DNA of 54,367 bases from Lachnospiraceae bacterium (GCA_017613595.1 JAGADM010000018.1:1-54367), one strand, 5' to 3'; positions 8,916-18,463 are shown, counted from the first letter of the stretch. Notes: a model not told the origin generated them from the letters alone. Numbers and translations: made by a program.

Positions 8916-10829
8916 ATGGCTGCAAGAACGGAAGGAAGAACGGCCGCAGACCGTAACCATAAGAAAAAGAAGATTTTCACACGCAAAATGCAAGCAAAGT
9001 TCATGCTTGTATTTTGCGTTGTTTTTGTATTGTTCATGGTTCTCGTGCTCCGTATCATTTATCTGAAACAGCGCCACGGCGTAGACTACACGAATGCCGT
9101 GCTGAGCCACCAGAGTTATGTCAATACGAATATCCCGTATGAGCGCGGGCGAATCATGGACCGTAACGGCGCCGTGCTCGCGAAGAACGTCGTTACCTAT
9201 AATGTCATTCTCGATCCGAGCGTTGTAAACGCGAACAACGGCATGTATGTCGACCCGACGGTCGAAGCAATTACGAAGGCATTTGACGATGTCTCGGCTT
9301 CGGAAGTCCGCGATATTTTAAAGAAGAACCCGAAGAGCGCCTACATCATCTTAAAGCAGGGCTGCTCCTATGACATGGTCCGCGAGTTTAAAAGACTCCA
9401 GGAAGAGAATCACAAGCTCGTAAAGGGCGTATGGTTCGAGACTATCTTTACCCGCGAATATCCTTACGGAAGCTTAGCTTCCCACATCGTCGGATTTGTC
9501 AACAGCGACCACTCGACCGGTGCCGGCATCGAATACGAGTATGACAAATATCTGACCGGTAAGTCGGGACGTGAGAGCGGCTATTATGATGCCGAACTGA
9601 ATCTGATCAAGAAGACATGGCCGGCGGAGGACGGCGCCACGATCTACTCGACGATCGATGTTGCCGTACAGACCGCCGTTGAAAAGAACATCAAGCAGTT
9701 CAACGAAGAAATGGGCTGTAAGAATATCGGTGTCATCGTCATGAATCCGAACAACGGCGAAATCTACGCGATGGCGAGTAACGAGGGCTATGACCTCAAT
9801 AACCCGCGTGACCTGAGAGGCTTTGTTTCCGCCGAGGAACTCGCGGCGATGAGCGAAGAGGAAAAGGTTACAAAACTCAACGAGATGTGGAAGAACTTCT
9901 GCATCAGCTATACGTTTGAGCCCGGTTCGACCTTTAAGTGTATTACCGTTGCGGCGGCGCTCGAAGAGGGCATTGCCACACCGGAGAGCACCTATTACTG
10001 CGGCGGTGTTGCCGAACTTGACAACTACAAGATCCACTGCAACGCCCGCCATGAGAAACTGACGCTTGAACAGTCACTGATGCGTTCCTGCAACATGGCG
10101 ATGATGGACATTTCCGACAAGATCGGAAGAACAACATTCCGTACCTATCAGGACCGTTTCGGCTTCGGCTTTAAAACCGGTATCGACCTTCCCGGCGAGG
10201 AAAAGGGTATCGTTGTCGACAAGCTGAATCTGAACCAGGTTGAGCTCGCGACAAGCAGTTTCGGCCAGGGCTTCAACGTAACGATGATCCAGATGGCCGC
10301 TGCATACAGCTCAATCATCAACGGCGGATATTATTACACGCCTCATGTAGTCAAGAAGATCGTGAACGCAAGCGGCGCGACCGTTTACGAAGCGAAAAAT
10401 ACGATTTCGGCACGGACCGTATCGAAGACAACGACCGAATTCATGCGCAAGGCAACCTATGAAACCGTAAGAGCCGGTACCGCAACGCCCGCGCAGGTTA
10501 AGGGATACCTTGTCGGCGGCAAGACCGGTACGGCGCAGCAGGGTGTCCGTCAGGAAGTCGTAACCGATAACAAATACGTCGTATCCTTTATCGGCAGCGT
10601 TCCCGCAGACAATCCGCAGGTTGTCATTTATGTGGTTATCGACGAAGTAAATTCCGATACGCTGTACAACTCCAGCCGTCCCGCAACGACGCTGACGAGC
10701 AGCATTCTGAAGGAAATCCTTCCGCACCTCGGGCTGTATCCGTCGGAAGGCGAGATCGATTACGGCATTAATATTGTAGAAGACGCGCAGGACGAGCACA
10801 GCGCGGATATCGAGAAGAAGACCGAGTGA
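8916..10829 (+). CDS. Class B penicillin-binding protein (FtsI/PBP2B/SpoVD type)
   Basis: A 637-residue D,D-transpeptidase for septal peptidoglycan. It has an N-terminal membrane segment (about 28-48), the class B dimerization block (YERGRIMDRNG at about 73-83), and a transpeptidase domain with STFK (Ser338-Lys341), the SCN motif (Ser391) and KTGT (Lys536). No PASTA domain follows, so it is closer to FtsI than to full SpoVD/PBP2x. The open frame can start at TTG 8910, but ATG 8916 lies 7 bases after AAAGGGG (8902-8908) and is preferred. It would work with the FtsW glycosyltransferase encoded two genes downstream. Confidence 0.93.
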   Translation: MAARTEGRTAADRNHKKKKIFTRKMQAKFMLVFCVVFVLFMVLVLRIIYLKQRHGVDYTNAVLSHQSYVNTNIPYERGRIMDRNGAVLAKNVVTYNVILDPSVVNANNGMYVDPTVEAITKAFDDVSASEVRDILKKNPKSAYIILKQGCSYDMVREFKRLQEENHKLVKGVWFETIFTREYPYGSLASHIVGFVNSDHSTGAGIEYEYDKYLTGKSGRESGYYDAELNLIKKTWPAEDGATIYSTIDVAVQTAVEKNIKQFNEEMGCKNIGVIVMNPNNGEIYAMASNEGYDLNNPRDLRGFVSAEELAAMSEEEKVTKLNEMWKNFCISYTFEPGSTFKCITVAAALEEGIATPESTYYCGGVAELDNYKIHCNARHEKLTLEQSLMRSCNMAMMDISDKIGRTTFRTYQDRFGFGFKTGIDLPGEEKGIVVDKLNLNQVELATSSFGQGFNVTMIQMAAAYSSIINGGYYYTPHVVKKIVNASGATVYEAKNTISARTVSKTTTEFMRKATYETVRAGTATPAQVKGYLVGGKTGTAQQGVRQEVVTDNKYVVSFIGSVPADNPQVVIYVVIDEVNSDTLYNSSRPATTLTSSILKEILPHLGLYPSEGEIDYGINIVEDAQDEHSADIEKKTE

Positions 10830-10847
10830 CCGTAAGAACACGGATTT

Positions 10848-10926
10848 ACGGCGGAAAGCACGCCGGATATAGGAAAATAACATAGGTTTCGGACACGGCG
10901 GAAGGCCGCCGTATATAGGAAAAAAC
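10848..10926 (+). repeat. Imperfect direct repeat with hairpins between the PBP gene and murD
   Basis: Two copies, 10848-10881 and 10895-10926, share ACGGCGGAA...CGCCG.ATATAGGAAAA. Each can fold: CGGCG/CGCCG in copy 1, and a perfect ACGGCGG/CCGCCGT stem (10895-10912) in copy 2. They fill the 121-base gap where mraY sits in many related clusters. No function is known to me. Confidence 0.6.
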
Positions 10927-10950
10927 GCAAGGCGGAACAGGAGAAAACAT

Positions 10951-12312
10951 ATGAAACTCGAGAATAAGAAAACGGTTATTATCGGAGCGGGAAAGAGCGG
11001 TGTGTCCGCCTGCCGTCTTCTCACGGAGGAGAACGCTTCGATCACGGTATATGACGGAAACGCACAGCTTGACACGGCGGCACTCCGCGAGAAACTCGGA
11101 AGCGGTTTTCACGGACAGATCGTCACGGGGGAATTTCCGAAGGAACTCGAAGAGGAGACCGAGCTTGTCATCATAAGCCCCGGCGTTCCTTCCGACCTTG
11201 ACTTCATCAACCGGATGCGTGATAAGGGCATCCCGATCTGGGGCGAGGTGGAGCTTGCATACCGTTTCGCCAAGGGCCGTCTGATCGCCGTTACCGGAAC
11301 GAACGGAAAGACGACGACAACGGCGCTGACCGGCGAGATCATGAAGCTGTATTTCGAGAAGGTTTTCGTTGTCGGAAACATCGGTACGCCTTATACCGAT
11401 TTCGCGAAGCAGATGACTGACGATAGTGTAACCGTTGCCGAAATGAGCAGTTTCCAGCTCGAGTCGATTGAAGAATTTCATCCGTGTGTCAGCATGATCC
11501 TGAACATCACGCCCGACCACCTGAACCGTCACCATACTATGGAGGCATACACGGACGCCAAATTTAACATCGCACGGAACCAGACCCCCGGTGAGGTATG
11601 TATCCTCAATTATGAGGACGAGCGTCTCCGCACGGAATCCGAAAAGCTTCACACAAAGATCTTCTGGTTCAGCAGCACGCGGGTACTCCGCAGAGGTCTC
11701 TATGTGTCCGGCGACAATATCGTATATAATGACGGCATGAAAGAGGAAATCGTCATCAACGTGCACGAGATGAATATCATCGGAAAGCACAATTACGAGA
11801 ACGCGATGGCTGCGATCGCGGCCGGTATCTCGATGAAGGTTCCGATGGATCTGATCCGCGAAGCACTTCGGAATTTCGTAGCCGTTGAGCACCGTATCGA
11901 ATATACCGCCACCAAACACGGCGTTATGTATTATAATGATTCCAAAGGCACGAACCCCGATGCTTCAATCCAGGCGGTCCGCGCCATGACGAGACCGACG
12001 CTTCTGATCGGCGGCGGTTATGATAAAGGCTCTTCCTACGAAGAATGGATCGCTGAATTCCCGGGAAAGGTTAAGACGCTTATCCTGATGGGACAGACGG
12101 CCGACAAGATCGAACAGACCGCGAGGCGCATGGGCTTTTTAAACATCGTGCGTGTGAATTCGATGGAGGAAGCGGTTCATTATTCCTACGAGCATGCGGT
12201 TCCCGGTGATGCCGTACTGCTTTCGCCGTGCTGCGCAAGCTGGGGAATGTTCAAGAACTACGAAGAGCGCGGAGAGATCTTTAAGACGCTTGTACGGAGA
12301 CTCCCCGATTAA
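10951..12312 (+). CDS. murD: UDP-N-acetylmuramoyl-L-alanine--D-glutamate ligase
   Basis: A 453-residue Mur ligase that adds D-Glu to UDP-MurNAc-L-Ala in the cytoplasm with ATP. The N-terminal Rossmann part starts VIIGAGKSGVSACRLL. The ATP-binding loop is VTGTNGKTTTT with Lys120, followed by EMSSFQLE, the ITPDHLNRH segment, and the C-terminal YYNDSKGTNPDAS and LLSPCCASWGMF motifs, which are specific for MurD. GGAACAGGAG upstream is the ribosome binding site. It is the only Mur ligase in this cluster. Confidence 0.96.
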   Translation: MKLENKKTVIIGAGKSGVSACRLLTEENASITVYDGNAQLDTAALREKLGSGFHGQIVTGEFPKELEEETELVIISPGVPSDLDFINRMRDKGIPIWGEVELAYRFAKGRLIAVTGTNGKTTTTALTGEIMKLYFEKVFVVGNIGTPYTDFAKQMTDDSVTVAEMSSFQLESIEEFHPCVSMILNITPDHLNRHHTMEAYTDAKFNIARNQTPGEVCILNYEDERLRTESEKLHTKIFWFSSTRVLRRGLYVSGDNIVYNDGMKEEIVINVHEMNIIGKHNYENAMAAIAAGISMKVPMDLIREALRNFVAVEHRIEYTATKHGVMYYNDSKGTNPDASIQAVRAMTRPTLLIGGGYDKGSSYEEWIAEFPGKVKTLILMGQTADKIEQTARRMGFLNIVRVNSMEEAVHYSYEHAVPGDAVLLSPCCASWGMFKNYEERGEIFKTLVRRLPD

Positions 12313-12345
12313 ACTTTGAAACTATGATGTTGTGAGGATGACACA

Positions 12346-13566
12346 GTGGATAACGATTCGACCCTGAACAGAATCCTGAAAAAAGAAGACGGCGGAAAGA
12401 GCGCCGAGAAGAAGAGAGTGCAGCCGAAGAACTACTTTGACTATACCCTCTTGTTTCTGATTCTCTTTTTGATCGGATTCGGTCTTGTCATGATCTACAG
12501 CATCAGTGCCTATAACGCAACCAAATACTACAGCAACGCGACGCTGTTCGTTAAGAACCAGGCAAAATACGCAATCCTCGGACTGGTCCTGATGCTTCTT
12601 GTATCGAAGGTCGATTACCGCCTGTATATCGCCCGGTTCGGCATCGGAGGCTTCCGGATAAACCTTCTTCTGATCGGTTTTGCCGCATGCTTCGCGCTGC
12701 AGGCATTCGTACTGTTCAAGGGTGACGGAACGAACGGTTCCAACCGCTGGCTGTCGCTCGGCAAATTTTTCAAACTCCAGCCTTCCGAAATATCGAAAGT
12801 GCTGATCATACTGCTTGTGGCTTACATCGTATATGTTTCGCCGAAGCGTCTCGACCGGATGACCGGATTTATCCGTGTTCTGGTCTTCACCGGTCCGCTG
12901 ATCGTTCTTGTGGCGATCGAGAACCTGACAACCGCTTTGATCATGGCCGGCATCGTATTTGTCGTTCCTTTCGTATCAAGCCGCAAGACGTGGTATTTCA
13001 TTATCGCATTTTTCATCGTTGTTCTCGCAGCGATCATCTTTATCAAACTCGAAGGCTACCGCGCGGCACGTGTCCAGGTGTGGCGGGATATTGAAAACGC
13101 CCCCGGCGGATATCAGATCCTGCAGGGACTGTACGCGATCGCAAGCGGCGGCTGGTTCGGAAAGGGACTCGGCAACAGCATCCAGAAACTCGGATATATT
13201 CCGGAAGTTCATACCGACATGATCTTCTCGTGTATCGTGGAAGAACTCGGTGTGGTAGGCGGACTGTTCCTGATCGCGATTTATATCATCCTGCTTGTCC
13301 GGATCTTTAAGATCGCGGCCAACGCACCCGACCTGTTCGGTTCGCTGATCGCGGTCGGCGTATTTACCCAGATTGCGCTGCAGGCGGTTTTGAACATCGC
13401 CGTGGTAACCAACCTGATCCCTTCGACGGGTATTCCGCTTCCGTTCATCAGTTACGGCGGAAGTTCCCTCGTATTCCTTATGATGGAGATGGGCCTTGTG
13501 CTTAATGTCTCCTCGAAAATCGATTATGACGCCGTGCCGGAGCTTACGGTGCCGTTAAGTAAGTAA
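12346..13566 (+). CDS. ftsW: SEDS-family peptidoglycan glycosyltransferase FtsW/SpoVE
   Basis: A 406-residue polytopic protein (about ten membrane segments) that polymerizes lipid II with its partner class B PBP. SEDS signatures are visible: a WLSLGKFFKLQPSE motif, QGLYAIASGGWFGKGLGNS, the catalytic-loop region PEVHTDMIFSCIVEELG, and GIPLPFISYGGSS near the C-terminus. The start is GTG 12346 behind GAGGATG. About 60 charged residues precede the first membrane segment. Its place between murD and ftsQ argues for FtsW or SpoVE rather than RodA. Confidence 0.93.
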   Translation: MDNDSTLNRILKKEDGGKSAEKKRVQPKNYFDYTLLFLILFLIGFGLVMIYSISAYNATKYYSNATLFVKNQAKYAILGLVLMLLVSKVDYRLYIARFGIGGFRINLLLIGFAACFALQAFVLFKGDGTNGSNRWLSLGKFFKLQPSEISKVLIILLVAYIVYVSPKRLDRMTGFIRVLVFTGPLIVLVAIENLTTALIMAGIVFVVPFVSSRKTWYFIIAFFIVVLAAIIFIKLEGYRAARVQVWRDIENAPGGYQILQGLYAIASGGWFGKGLGNSIQKLGYIPEVHTDMIFSCIVEELGVVGGLFLIAIYIILLVRIFKIAANAPDLFGSLIAVGVFTQIALQAVLNIAVVTNLIPSTGIPLPFISYGGSSLVFLMMEMGLVLNVSSKIDYDAVPELTVPLSK

Positions 13567-13573
13567 TCACATT

Positions 13574-13600
13574 CCGAGTCCGTGGGTTTCATGGGCTCGG
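13574..13600 (+). promoter_or_regulatory. Intercistronic hairpin between ftsW and ftsQ
   Basis: CCGAGTCC (13574-13581) pairs with GGGCTCGG (13593-13600), 8 bp with one G-T pair and an 11-base loop. No T-run follows, so it may affect mRNA processing or stability rather than end transcription. Confidence 0.4.
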
Positions 13601-13628
13601 ATACATTATTGTCTTTCGGGAGATTGAT

Positions 13629-14402
13629 ATGCCGAAGATCGTCAAACTGGAAAAAAGGACAACCCTTCTTCTGAAGGTTCTGCTGATCACAGCGCTTGCG
13701 GTGATCCTTGTCGTGAGCTTTCTCTTATGGTTCCGCAAGAACTATAAGATCGACCGCAAGACCGATGTCACCGTAACGGTTATCGGTATGAGCGGACGGT
13801 ACACGGAAGAGGAGATCAGGGAACACACACTCGACAAATGGTACGAGCAGTACACGCCTTTTCTGAAACTGTACTACAAATACAACAAGGCGGACACACT
13901 GCCGTTTCTCGAGAAGATCACCGTCAAGGTGACCGGTAAGAAATCGGTCGAGATCCGCGCGTATGAGAAGATGCCGGTCGGCTGTATCCTCGAAATGGGG
14001 AACTACCTTTATTTCGATTCGGACGGCGTGATCGTATCGACGAAGAAGGAAAATGTGGAGAACCTTCCGGTCATCACCGGACTCAAATATACGAAGGTCA
14101 CCCTTTATCAGGTATTCGAGACACAGCGGAGCGACCTCGCGAGAGTGGTCATGAATCTCGTCCGTCAGTTGCAGAAGCACAAGGTCGAAGCAAGCGAGAT
14201 CCATTTCGGAGAAGAGAACGAAATCTACCTGATCTGTGACGGCAACCGGTTCGACCTCGGAACGAGAGATGCCTATGATATCCAGATCGGAATGATACCC
14301 GGAATTCTCGACAGTATCAAGGGTGACGAAAGGAAGTTCCATTTTCACATGGAAAATGTCGAGACAAGCGAGGATAATGTAATTGCTACTGTTATAGAAT
14401 GA
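13629..14402 (+). CDS. ftsQ: Cell division protein FtsQ/DivIB
   Basis: A 257-residue bitopic division protein: a short cytoplasmic tail, one membrane segment (about 16-36), then an extracytoplasmic POTRA domain starting DVTVTVIGMSGRYTEEEI and a beta domain that binds FtsL/DivIC. The sequence VEIRAYEKMPVGCI...YLYFDSDGVI matches the POTRA-beta junction of this family. GGGAG at 13618-13622 precedes the ATG. Its position immediately upstream of ftsZ is typical of clostridia, where ftsA is missing. Confidence 0.88.
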   Translation: MPKIVKLEKRTTLLLKVLLITALAVILVVSFLLWFRKNYKIDRKTDVTVTVIGMSGRYTEEEIREHTLDKWYEQYTPFLKLYYKYNKADTLPFLEKITVKVTGKKSVEIRAYEKMPVGCILEMGNYLYFDSDGVIVSTKKENVENLPVITGLKYTKVTLYQVFETQRSDLARVVMNLVRQLQKHKVEASEIHFGEENEIYLICDGNRFDLGTRDAYDIQIGMIPGILDSIKGDERKFHFHMENVETSEDNVIATVIE

Positions 14403-14405
14403 TAT

Positions 14406-14444
14406 GTTGTAGAATAAATTGGAAATGAGAAGTCAGTTGTAGAA
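14406..14444 (+). repeat. Direct repeat GTTGTAGAA upstream of ftsZ
   Basis: GTTGTAGAA occurs at 14406-14414 and again at 14436-14444, a 30-base period, about 40-75 bases upstream of the ftsZ promoter. The spacing of nearly three helical turns would place both on one DNA face. A regulator site is possible but unproven. Confidence 0.35.
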
Positions 14445-14481
14445 AAAACGCAAAAAAAAACAAGTATTTTCAAAATTCTAC

Positions 14482-14510
14482 TTGCATCTCATGCAAATTC
14501 GTAATATATT
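14482..14510 (+). promoter_or_regulatory. ftsZ promoter with a palindrome over the -35 box
   Basis: TTGCAT (14482-14487), a 17-base spacer, TATATT (14505-14510). The -35 box is one arm of a perfect inverted repeat, TTGCAT-CTC-ATGCAA (14482-14496). An AT-rich tract lies upstream. This gives ftsZ its own promoter in addition to read-through from the dcw operon. The palindrome could be an operator. Confidence 0.7.
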
Positions 14511-14584
14511 TATAGTAGATTTTTTTAATTAGTGAAAGTTTGAAGTTTTAAAACCATATATAAAGTTTGAAGGAGGACATACCC

Positions 14585-15859
14585 TTGCTTGAGATTAAAG
14601 GTGATGAGAAGGAAGCCGGTGCAAGAATTATCGTAATCGGTGTCGGCGGTGCCGGTAACAATGCGGTTAACCGGATGATCGAAGAAGGAATCCAGTGCGT
14701 TGAGTTCGTATGTGTTAATACGGACCGTCAGCATTTGAAGAATTGTAAAGCTCCGGTCAATATCCAGATCGGTGAGAAGCTGACCAAGGGTCTTGGTGCA
14801 GGTTCCCAGCCGGACGTAGGAGAGAAGGCAGCGGAGGAAAGTAAAGAAGAACTTACCCAGATGATCAAGGGTGCCGATATGGTATTTGTCACCTGCGGTA
14901 TGGGCGGCGGTACCGGTACCGGTGCGGCTCCCGTTGTAGCGCAGATCGCCAAGGAACTCGGTGTTCTTACGGTAGGTATCGTTACGAAGCCTTTCCGTTT
15001 CGAAGCAAAGCAGCGTATGTCCAACGCCATTGCGGGTATTGAGCGTCTCCGTCAGCATGTAGACACTTTGATCGTTATCCCGAACGACCGTCTTCTGGAA
15101 ATCGTGGATCGCCGAACGACCATGCCGGAAGCGCTTCGTAAGGCTGACGAGGTTCTGCAGCAGGGTGTTCAGGGTATCACCGATCTGATTAATGATACCG
15201 CGCTGATCAACCTTGACTTCGCGGATGTTCAGACCGTAATGAAGGATAAGGGTATCGCTCATATCGGTATCGGCTACGGTACCGGTGATGACAAGTGTAT
15301 GGAAGCCGTTAAGCAGGCTACCACATCCCCGCTTCTTGAAACCAACATTGAGGGCGCAAGCCATGTAATCCTTCAGATTGCAGGTGCCGTAAGCCTTATT
15401 GAAGTTAACGAAGCAGCTACTTACGTACAGGAACTCTGCGGCGAGGACGCCAACATCATCTTCGGTGCAATGTATGATGAGACCGCTCCCGACCAGTGCC
15501 GTATCACGGTTATCGCGACCGGCCTTGATGAGAGCGCAAGCAAGGGAAGCAGCCAGTCCGCTTCCGCAAGAAGCAACTACTACGGCGGCAATTCCCAGAA
15601 GAAGGCCACCGCGGCAGCTCCGGGTTATACCGGATTCGGCTTCATGAACAACCGTACGACATCGTCGGTAGCGAAGCCCGTGGCTCAGCCTGCGGCTCCC
15701 GCACAGCCCGCTCCGAGCCCGGTTGTTTCGACACCCAAGCCGGTGTTCGTATCTTCTCCGGCAGCTGAGGCAGCTCCGGCTTATACAAAGCCCGAGCCGA
15801 AGGAAGCTCCGAGCAGCGGAATCAAGATTCCGGATTTCCTGCAGAAGAATAAAAAGTAA
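14585..15859 (+). CDS. ftsZ: Cell division GTPase FtsZ
   Basis: A tubulin homologue that polymerizes into the Z ring. With the start at TTG 14585 it has 424 residues. The frame is open from TTG 14567, but AAGGAGG (14570-14576) lies inside that extension, 8 bases before TTG 14585, so 14585 is the likely start; there is no nearby ATG. GTP-binding signature GGGTGTG is at 107-113. The T7 catalytic loop is NLDFADV. A flexible Ala/Pro/Ser linker (about 318-408) leads to the C-terminal peptide [12 protein letters not shown], which binds FtsA/SepF-type anchors. Confidence 0.97.
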   Translation: MLEIKGDEKEAGARIIVIGVGGAGNNAVNRMIEEGIQCVEFVCVNTDRQHLKNCKAPVNIQIGEKLTKGLGAGSQPDVGEKAAEESKEELTQMIKGADMVFVTCGMGGGTGTGAAPVVAQIAKELGVLTVGIVTKPFRFEAKQRMSNAIAGIERLRQHVDTLIVIPNDRLLEIVDRRTTMPEALRKADEVLQQGVQGITDLINDTALINLDFADVQTVMKDKGIAHIGIGYGTGDDKCMEAVKQATTSPLLETNIEGASHVILQIAGAVSLIEVNEAATYVQELCGEDANIIFGAMYDETAPDQCRITVIATGLDESASKGSSQSASARSNYYGGNSQKKATAAAPGYTGFGFMNNRTTSSVAKPVAQPAAPAQPAPSPVVSTPKPVFVSSPAAEAAPAYTKPEPKEAPSSGIKIPDFLQKNKK

Positions 15860-15892
15860 ATTATCATTCATTTGTGTGTGTGAATGCGGAAG

Positions 15893-15930
15893 GAGAGAAT
15901 CGTTTTCGGACGATTCTCTCTTTATCTTTC
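15893..15930 (+). terminator. Rho-independent terminator after ftsZ
   Basis: A perfect 11-bp stem, GAGAGAATCGT (15893-15903) with ACGATTCTCTC (15910-15920), loop TTTCGG, then a T-rich tail. It ends the dcw cluster. Confidence 0.88.
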
Positions 15931-15992
15931 GGGAAATACGGTGTGTTCCTGACATTTTCCGCAGTGTGTTCCGGCACGGAAAATATAAACTG

Positions 15993-16021
15993 TTGAATCG
16001 AAGATTGTTTCGTAGTATAAT
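15993..16021 (+). promoter_or_regulatory. Promoter of the C11 peptidase gene
   Basis: TTGAAT (15993-15998), a 17-base spacer, and a perfect TATAAT (16016-16021). The short leader holds a hairpin GACTGT (16043-16048) / ACAGTC (16054-16059) ahead of the GCAGGAGG ribosome binding site. Confidence 0.85.
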
Positions 16022-16087
16022 TTTAATATCGGTTTTTATGCCGACTGTTTTCGACAGTCAGCGGCATCCGGCCGCAGGAGGTAAAAT

Positions 16088-18439
16088 ATGAATGATAACA
16101 GACCTTCCGGAAGACGGAAGAATGTAACCGGCACAGGCGGTGATGTACATAAGAGAGGAGACGGTCTCGGTACCGGTCCCGTAGGACAGGGACACGGTTC
16201 TGAATCCGGCGGCGGAAGCGGATTCCGTCCGGCTTCCACGGGCGGCAGCGGCAGCAATGTGAAGCGTGCTGCGGGCGGCGGCTCCATTATTCTGATCATT
16301 ATCATGCTGATCCTCGGGTCGAAGGGCGGCTTCGGCAATCTGCTCGGAGGCCTTCTCGGAGGCGGCACCGGTGATACCGGTGATTCGGGCGATGATAATC
16401 AGACCGTGATCACACAGGAAGCACCCGCTCCGACACAGCCCGTAAACCAGCAGGTTGTAAAAGGCGCGCGTGACAAGCGTACGGTTCTCAAAGGTAACGG
16501 ACAGGATACCGTTACCATCATGATCTACATGTGCGGTACCGACCTTGAGTCCAAGTACGGTATGGCGAGCAATGACCTTGCCGAGATGGCGAACGCCAAA
16601 TACGGCGACAACGTGCAGATCATCGTTATGACGGGCGGCTGCAGCAAATGGAAGACATCCGGTATCAGCAACACCGTGAACCAGATCTATCGTGTAAGAA
16701 ACGGAAAGCTTGAGTGTCTTGAGAGCAGTTACGGCAAGAAGGCCATGACCGACCCGACCAACCTTTCCGATTTCATAAAGTACTGTTCGAGCAAGTATCC
16801 GGCCAGCAGAAACTTCCTGATCCTCTGGGATCACGGCGGCGGATCGGTAAGCGGATACGGCTATGATGAGAAGAACTCGAAGTCCGGCTCGATGAACCTT
16901 GCCGGAATCAACAGCGCTCTGAAGCAGGGCGGTGTAACATTTGACATTATCGGTTTCGATGCCTGCCTGATGGCTACGGCGGAGACCGCGCTGATGCTTG
17001 ACAATTACGGCGACTACCTGATCGCCTCCGAAGAGACCGAGCCCGGTATCGGCTGGTACTATACGAACTGGCTGACACAGCTCGGAAGCAACACTTCGAC
17101 GCCTACCACGACGCTCGGAAAGACGATTATCGACGATTTCGTAACGACGTGTGCGTCCAAGTGCCGCGGCCAGAAGACGACGCTTTCGCTTGTTGACCTT
17201 GCGGAATTCTCCTATACGGTTCCGAGCAAGCTGACCGACTTCGCGAAATCCGTCAGCGGTAAGCTGCAGAACAAGGATTATGAAGAAGTATCGAATGCGC
17301 GTGCCGATACGAGAGAGTTCGCGCAGAGCACCAAGATCGACCAGGTTGACCTGACGAACCTTGCGCTCAACATGAAGACCAAGGAAGGAACGGCGCTTGC
17401 CAACGCAATCAAGAGCGCGGTCAAGTACAACCGTACTTCCTCCAATATGACCAACGCATACGGCGTATCCATCTACTTCCCGTATCAGAAGACCTCTAAC
17501 GTGGATACGGCAGTCAGAACCTATAACCAGATCGGTATGGATTCCGAGTACGCGAACTGCATCCGTCAGTTTGCCGCGCTTGAGACGTCCGGTCAGATTT
17601 CCGCGGGCGGCACTTCCTCTCCGATGGGTTCCCTGTTTGATCTCGGAAGTTCCCTGATCGGCGGCGGTGGCGGCGGAGATGTTCTTTCGTCCCTGATCGG
17701 CGGTTTCCTCGGCGGCGGCCGCAGCATTCAGATTGACGGCCTTTCCGACGACAACATCGATTACATGAAGGATCAGGATACCGACGCGATGGCGGAATAT
17801 GTATCCGGCCATATGCTGACCGGCGACCTGACGTTTAAGAAGGCCGGCGACGATTATGTCCTTTCCCTCACTGAAGAGAACTGGGCACTCGTACACAGCG
17901 CCGATAAGAATATGTTCGTGGATGACGGCGCAGGCTATATCGACCTCGGTCTTGACAACGTCCTTTCCTATGATAAGGACGGCAATCTGATCGCGGACGT
18001 GGAGAAGACCTGGGTTGCGATCAACAACCATGTTGTTGCCTACTACCATACCGACACGACCGAAGCGGACGGCAAAGAATACTACTTCGGCTATGTTCCC
18101 GCATTTATCGACGGCGTACGTTCCGAGATCCAGATCGTATTTGACGAGAACGGAGTCGGAAGCATATCCGGTGTGACCGCTGTTTATAAGGACGGCGAGA
18201 CCGATACCGTTGCCAAGGGTTCGGAGACGATCGAAGCGGGCAGCAAGATCGAGTTTATCTGCGATTACTATTCCTACGATCAGAAATATCTTGACACCTA
18301 TTATCTCGGCGATCCGCTGATCGCGACCGAGAATATGACCGTCAGCGATATCGTGCTGAAGGATTACAAAGTGAAGATTATGTACCGCCTGACCGATATT
18401 TACAATCAGGCGTACTGGACGAGAGCAATTGACCGCTAA
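16088..18439 (+). CDS. Clostripain-like (family C11) cysteine peptidase, membrane anchored
   Basis: A 783-residue protein. The first 60 residues are Gly/Ser/Arg-rich and low in complexity. A short hydrophobic segment (about 66-77) and a second Gly/Leu/Phe patch follow, with Lys/Arg before it, so the rest should lie outside. The C11 domain (about 140-500) carries the catalytic pair His249 in WDHGGG and Cys293 in FDACLM. A Gly-rich patch (about 510-550) separates it from a C-terminal beta-rich domain of about 230 residues that I do not recognise. C11 enzymes (clan CD, caspase-like fold) cut after Arg or Lys and often self-activate. It is the first gene of a likely operon with the trypsin-fold gene 24 bases downstream. 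Its substrate is unknown. Confidence 0.88.
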   Translation: MNDNRPSGRRKNVTGTGGDVHKRGDGLGTGPVGQGHGSESGGGSGFRPASTGGSGSNVKRAAGGGSIILIIIMLILGSKGGFGNLLGGLLGGGTGDTGDSGDDNQTVITQEAPAPTQPVNQQVVKGARDKRTVLKGNGQDTVTIMIYMCGTDLESKYGMASNDLAEMANAKYGDNVQIIVMTGGCSKWKTSGISNTVNQIYRVRNGKLECLESSYGKKAMTDPTNLSDFIKYCSSKYPASRNFLILWDHGGGSVSGYGYDEKNSKSGSMNLAGINSALKQGGVTFDIIGFDACLMATAETALMLDNYGDYLIASEETEPGIGWYYTNWLTQLGSNTSTPTTTLGKTIIDDFVTTCASKCRGQKTTLSLVDLAEFSYTVPSKLTDFAKSVSGKLQNKDYEEVSNARADTREFAQSTKIDQVDLTNLALNMKTKEGTALANAIKSAVKYNRTSSNMTNAYGVSIYFPYQKTSNVDTAVRTYNQIGMDSEYANCIRQFAALETSGQISAGGTSSPMGSLFDLGSSLIGGGGGGDVLSSLIGGFLGGGRSIQIDGLSDDNIDYMKDQDTDAMAEYVSGHMLTGDLTFKKAGDDYVLSLTEENWALVHSADKNMFVDDGAGYIDLGLDNVLSYDKDGNLIADVEKTWVAINNHVVAYYHTDTTEADGKEYYFGYVPAFIDGVRSEIQIVFDENGVGSISGVTAVYKDGETDTVAKGSETIEAGSKIEFICDYYSYDQKYLDTYYLGDPLIATENMTVSDIVLKDYKVKIMYRLTDIYNQAYWTRAIDR

Positions 18440-18463
18440 GGCGCGCTTTCGGGGAGGATTTTT

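Noticed and set aside
14525..15955. 476-residue open frame on the minus strand
   Set aside because: Antisense shadow of ftsZ; the plus frame has all FtsZ motifs.
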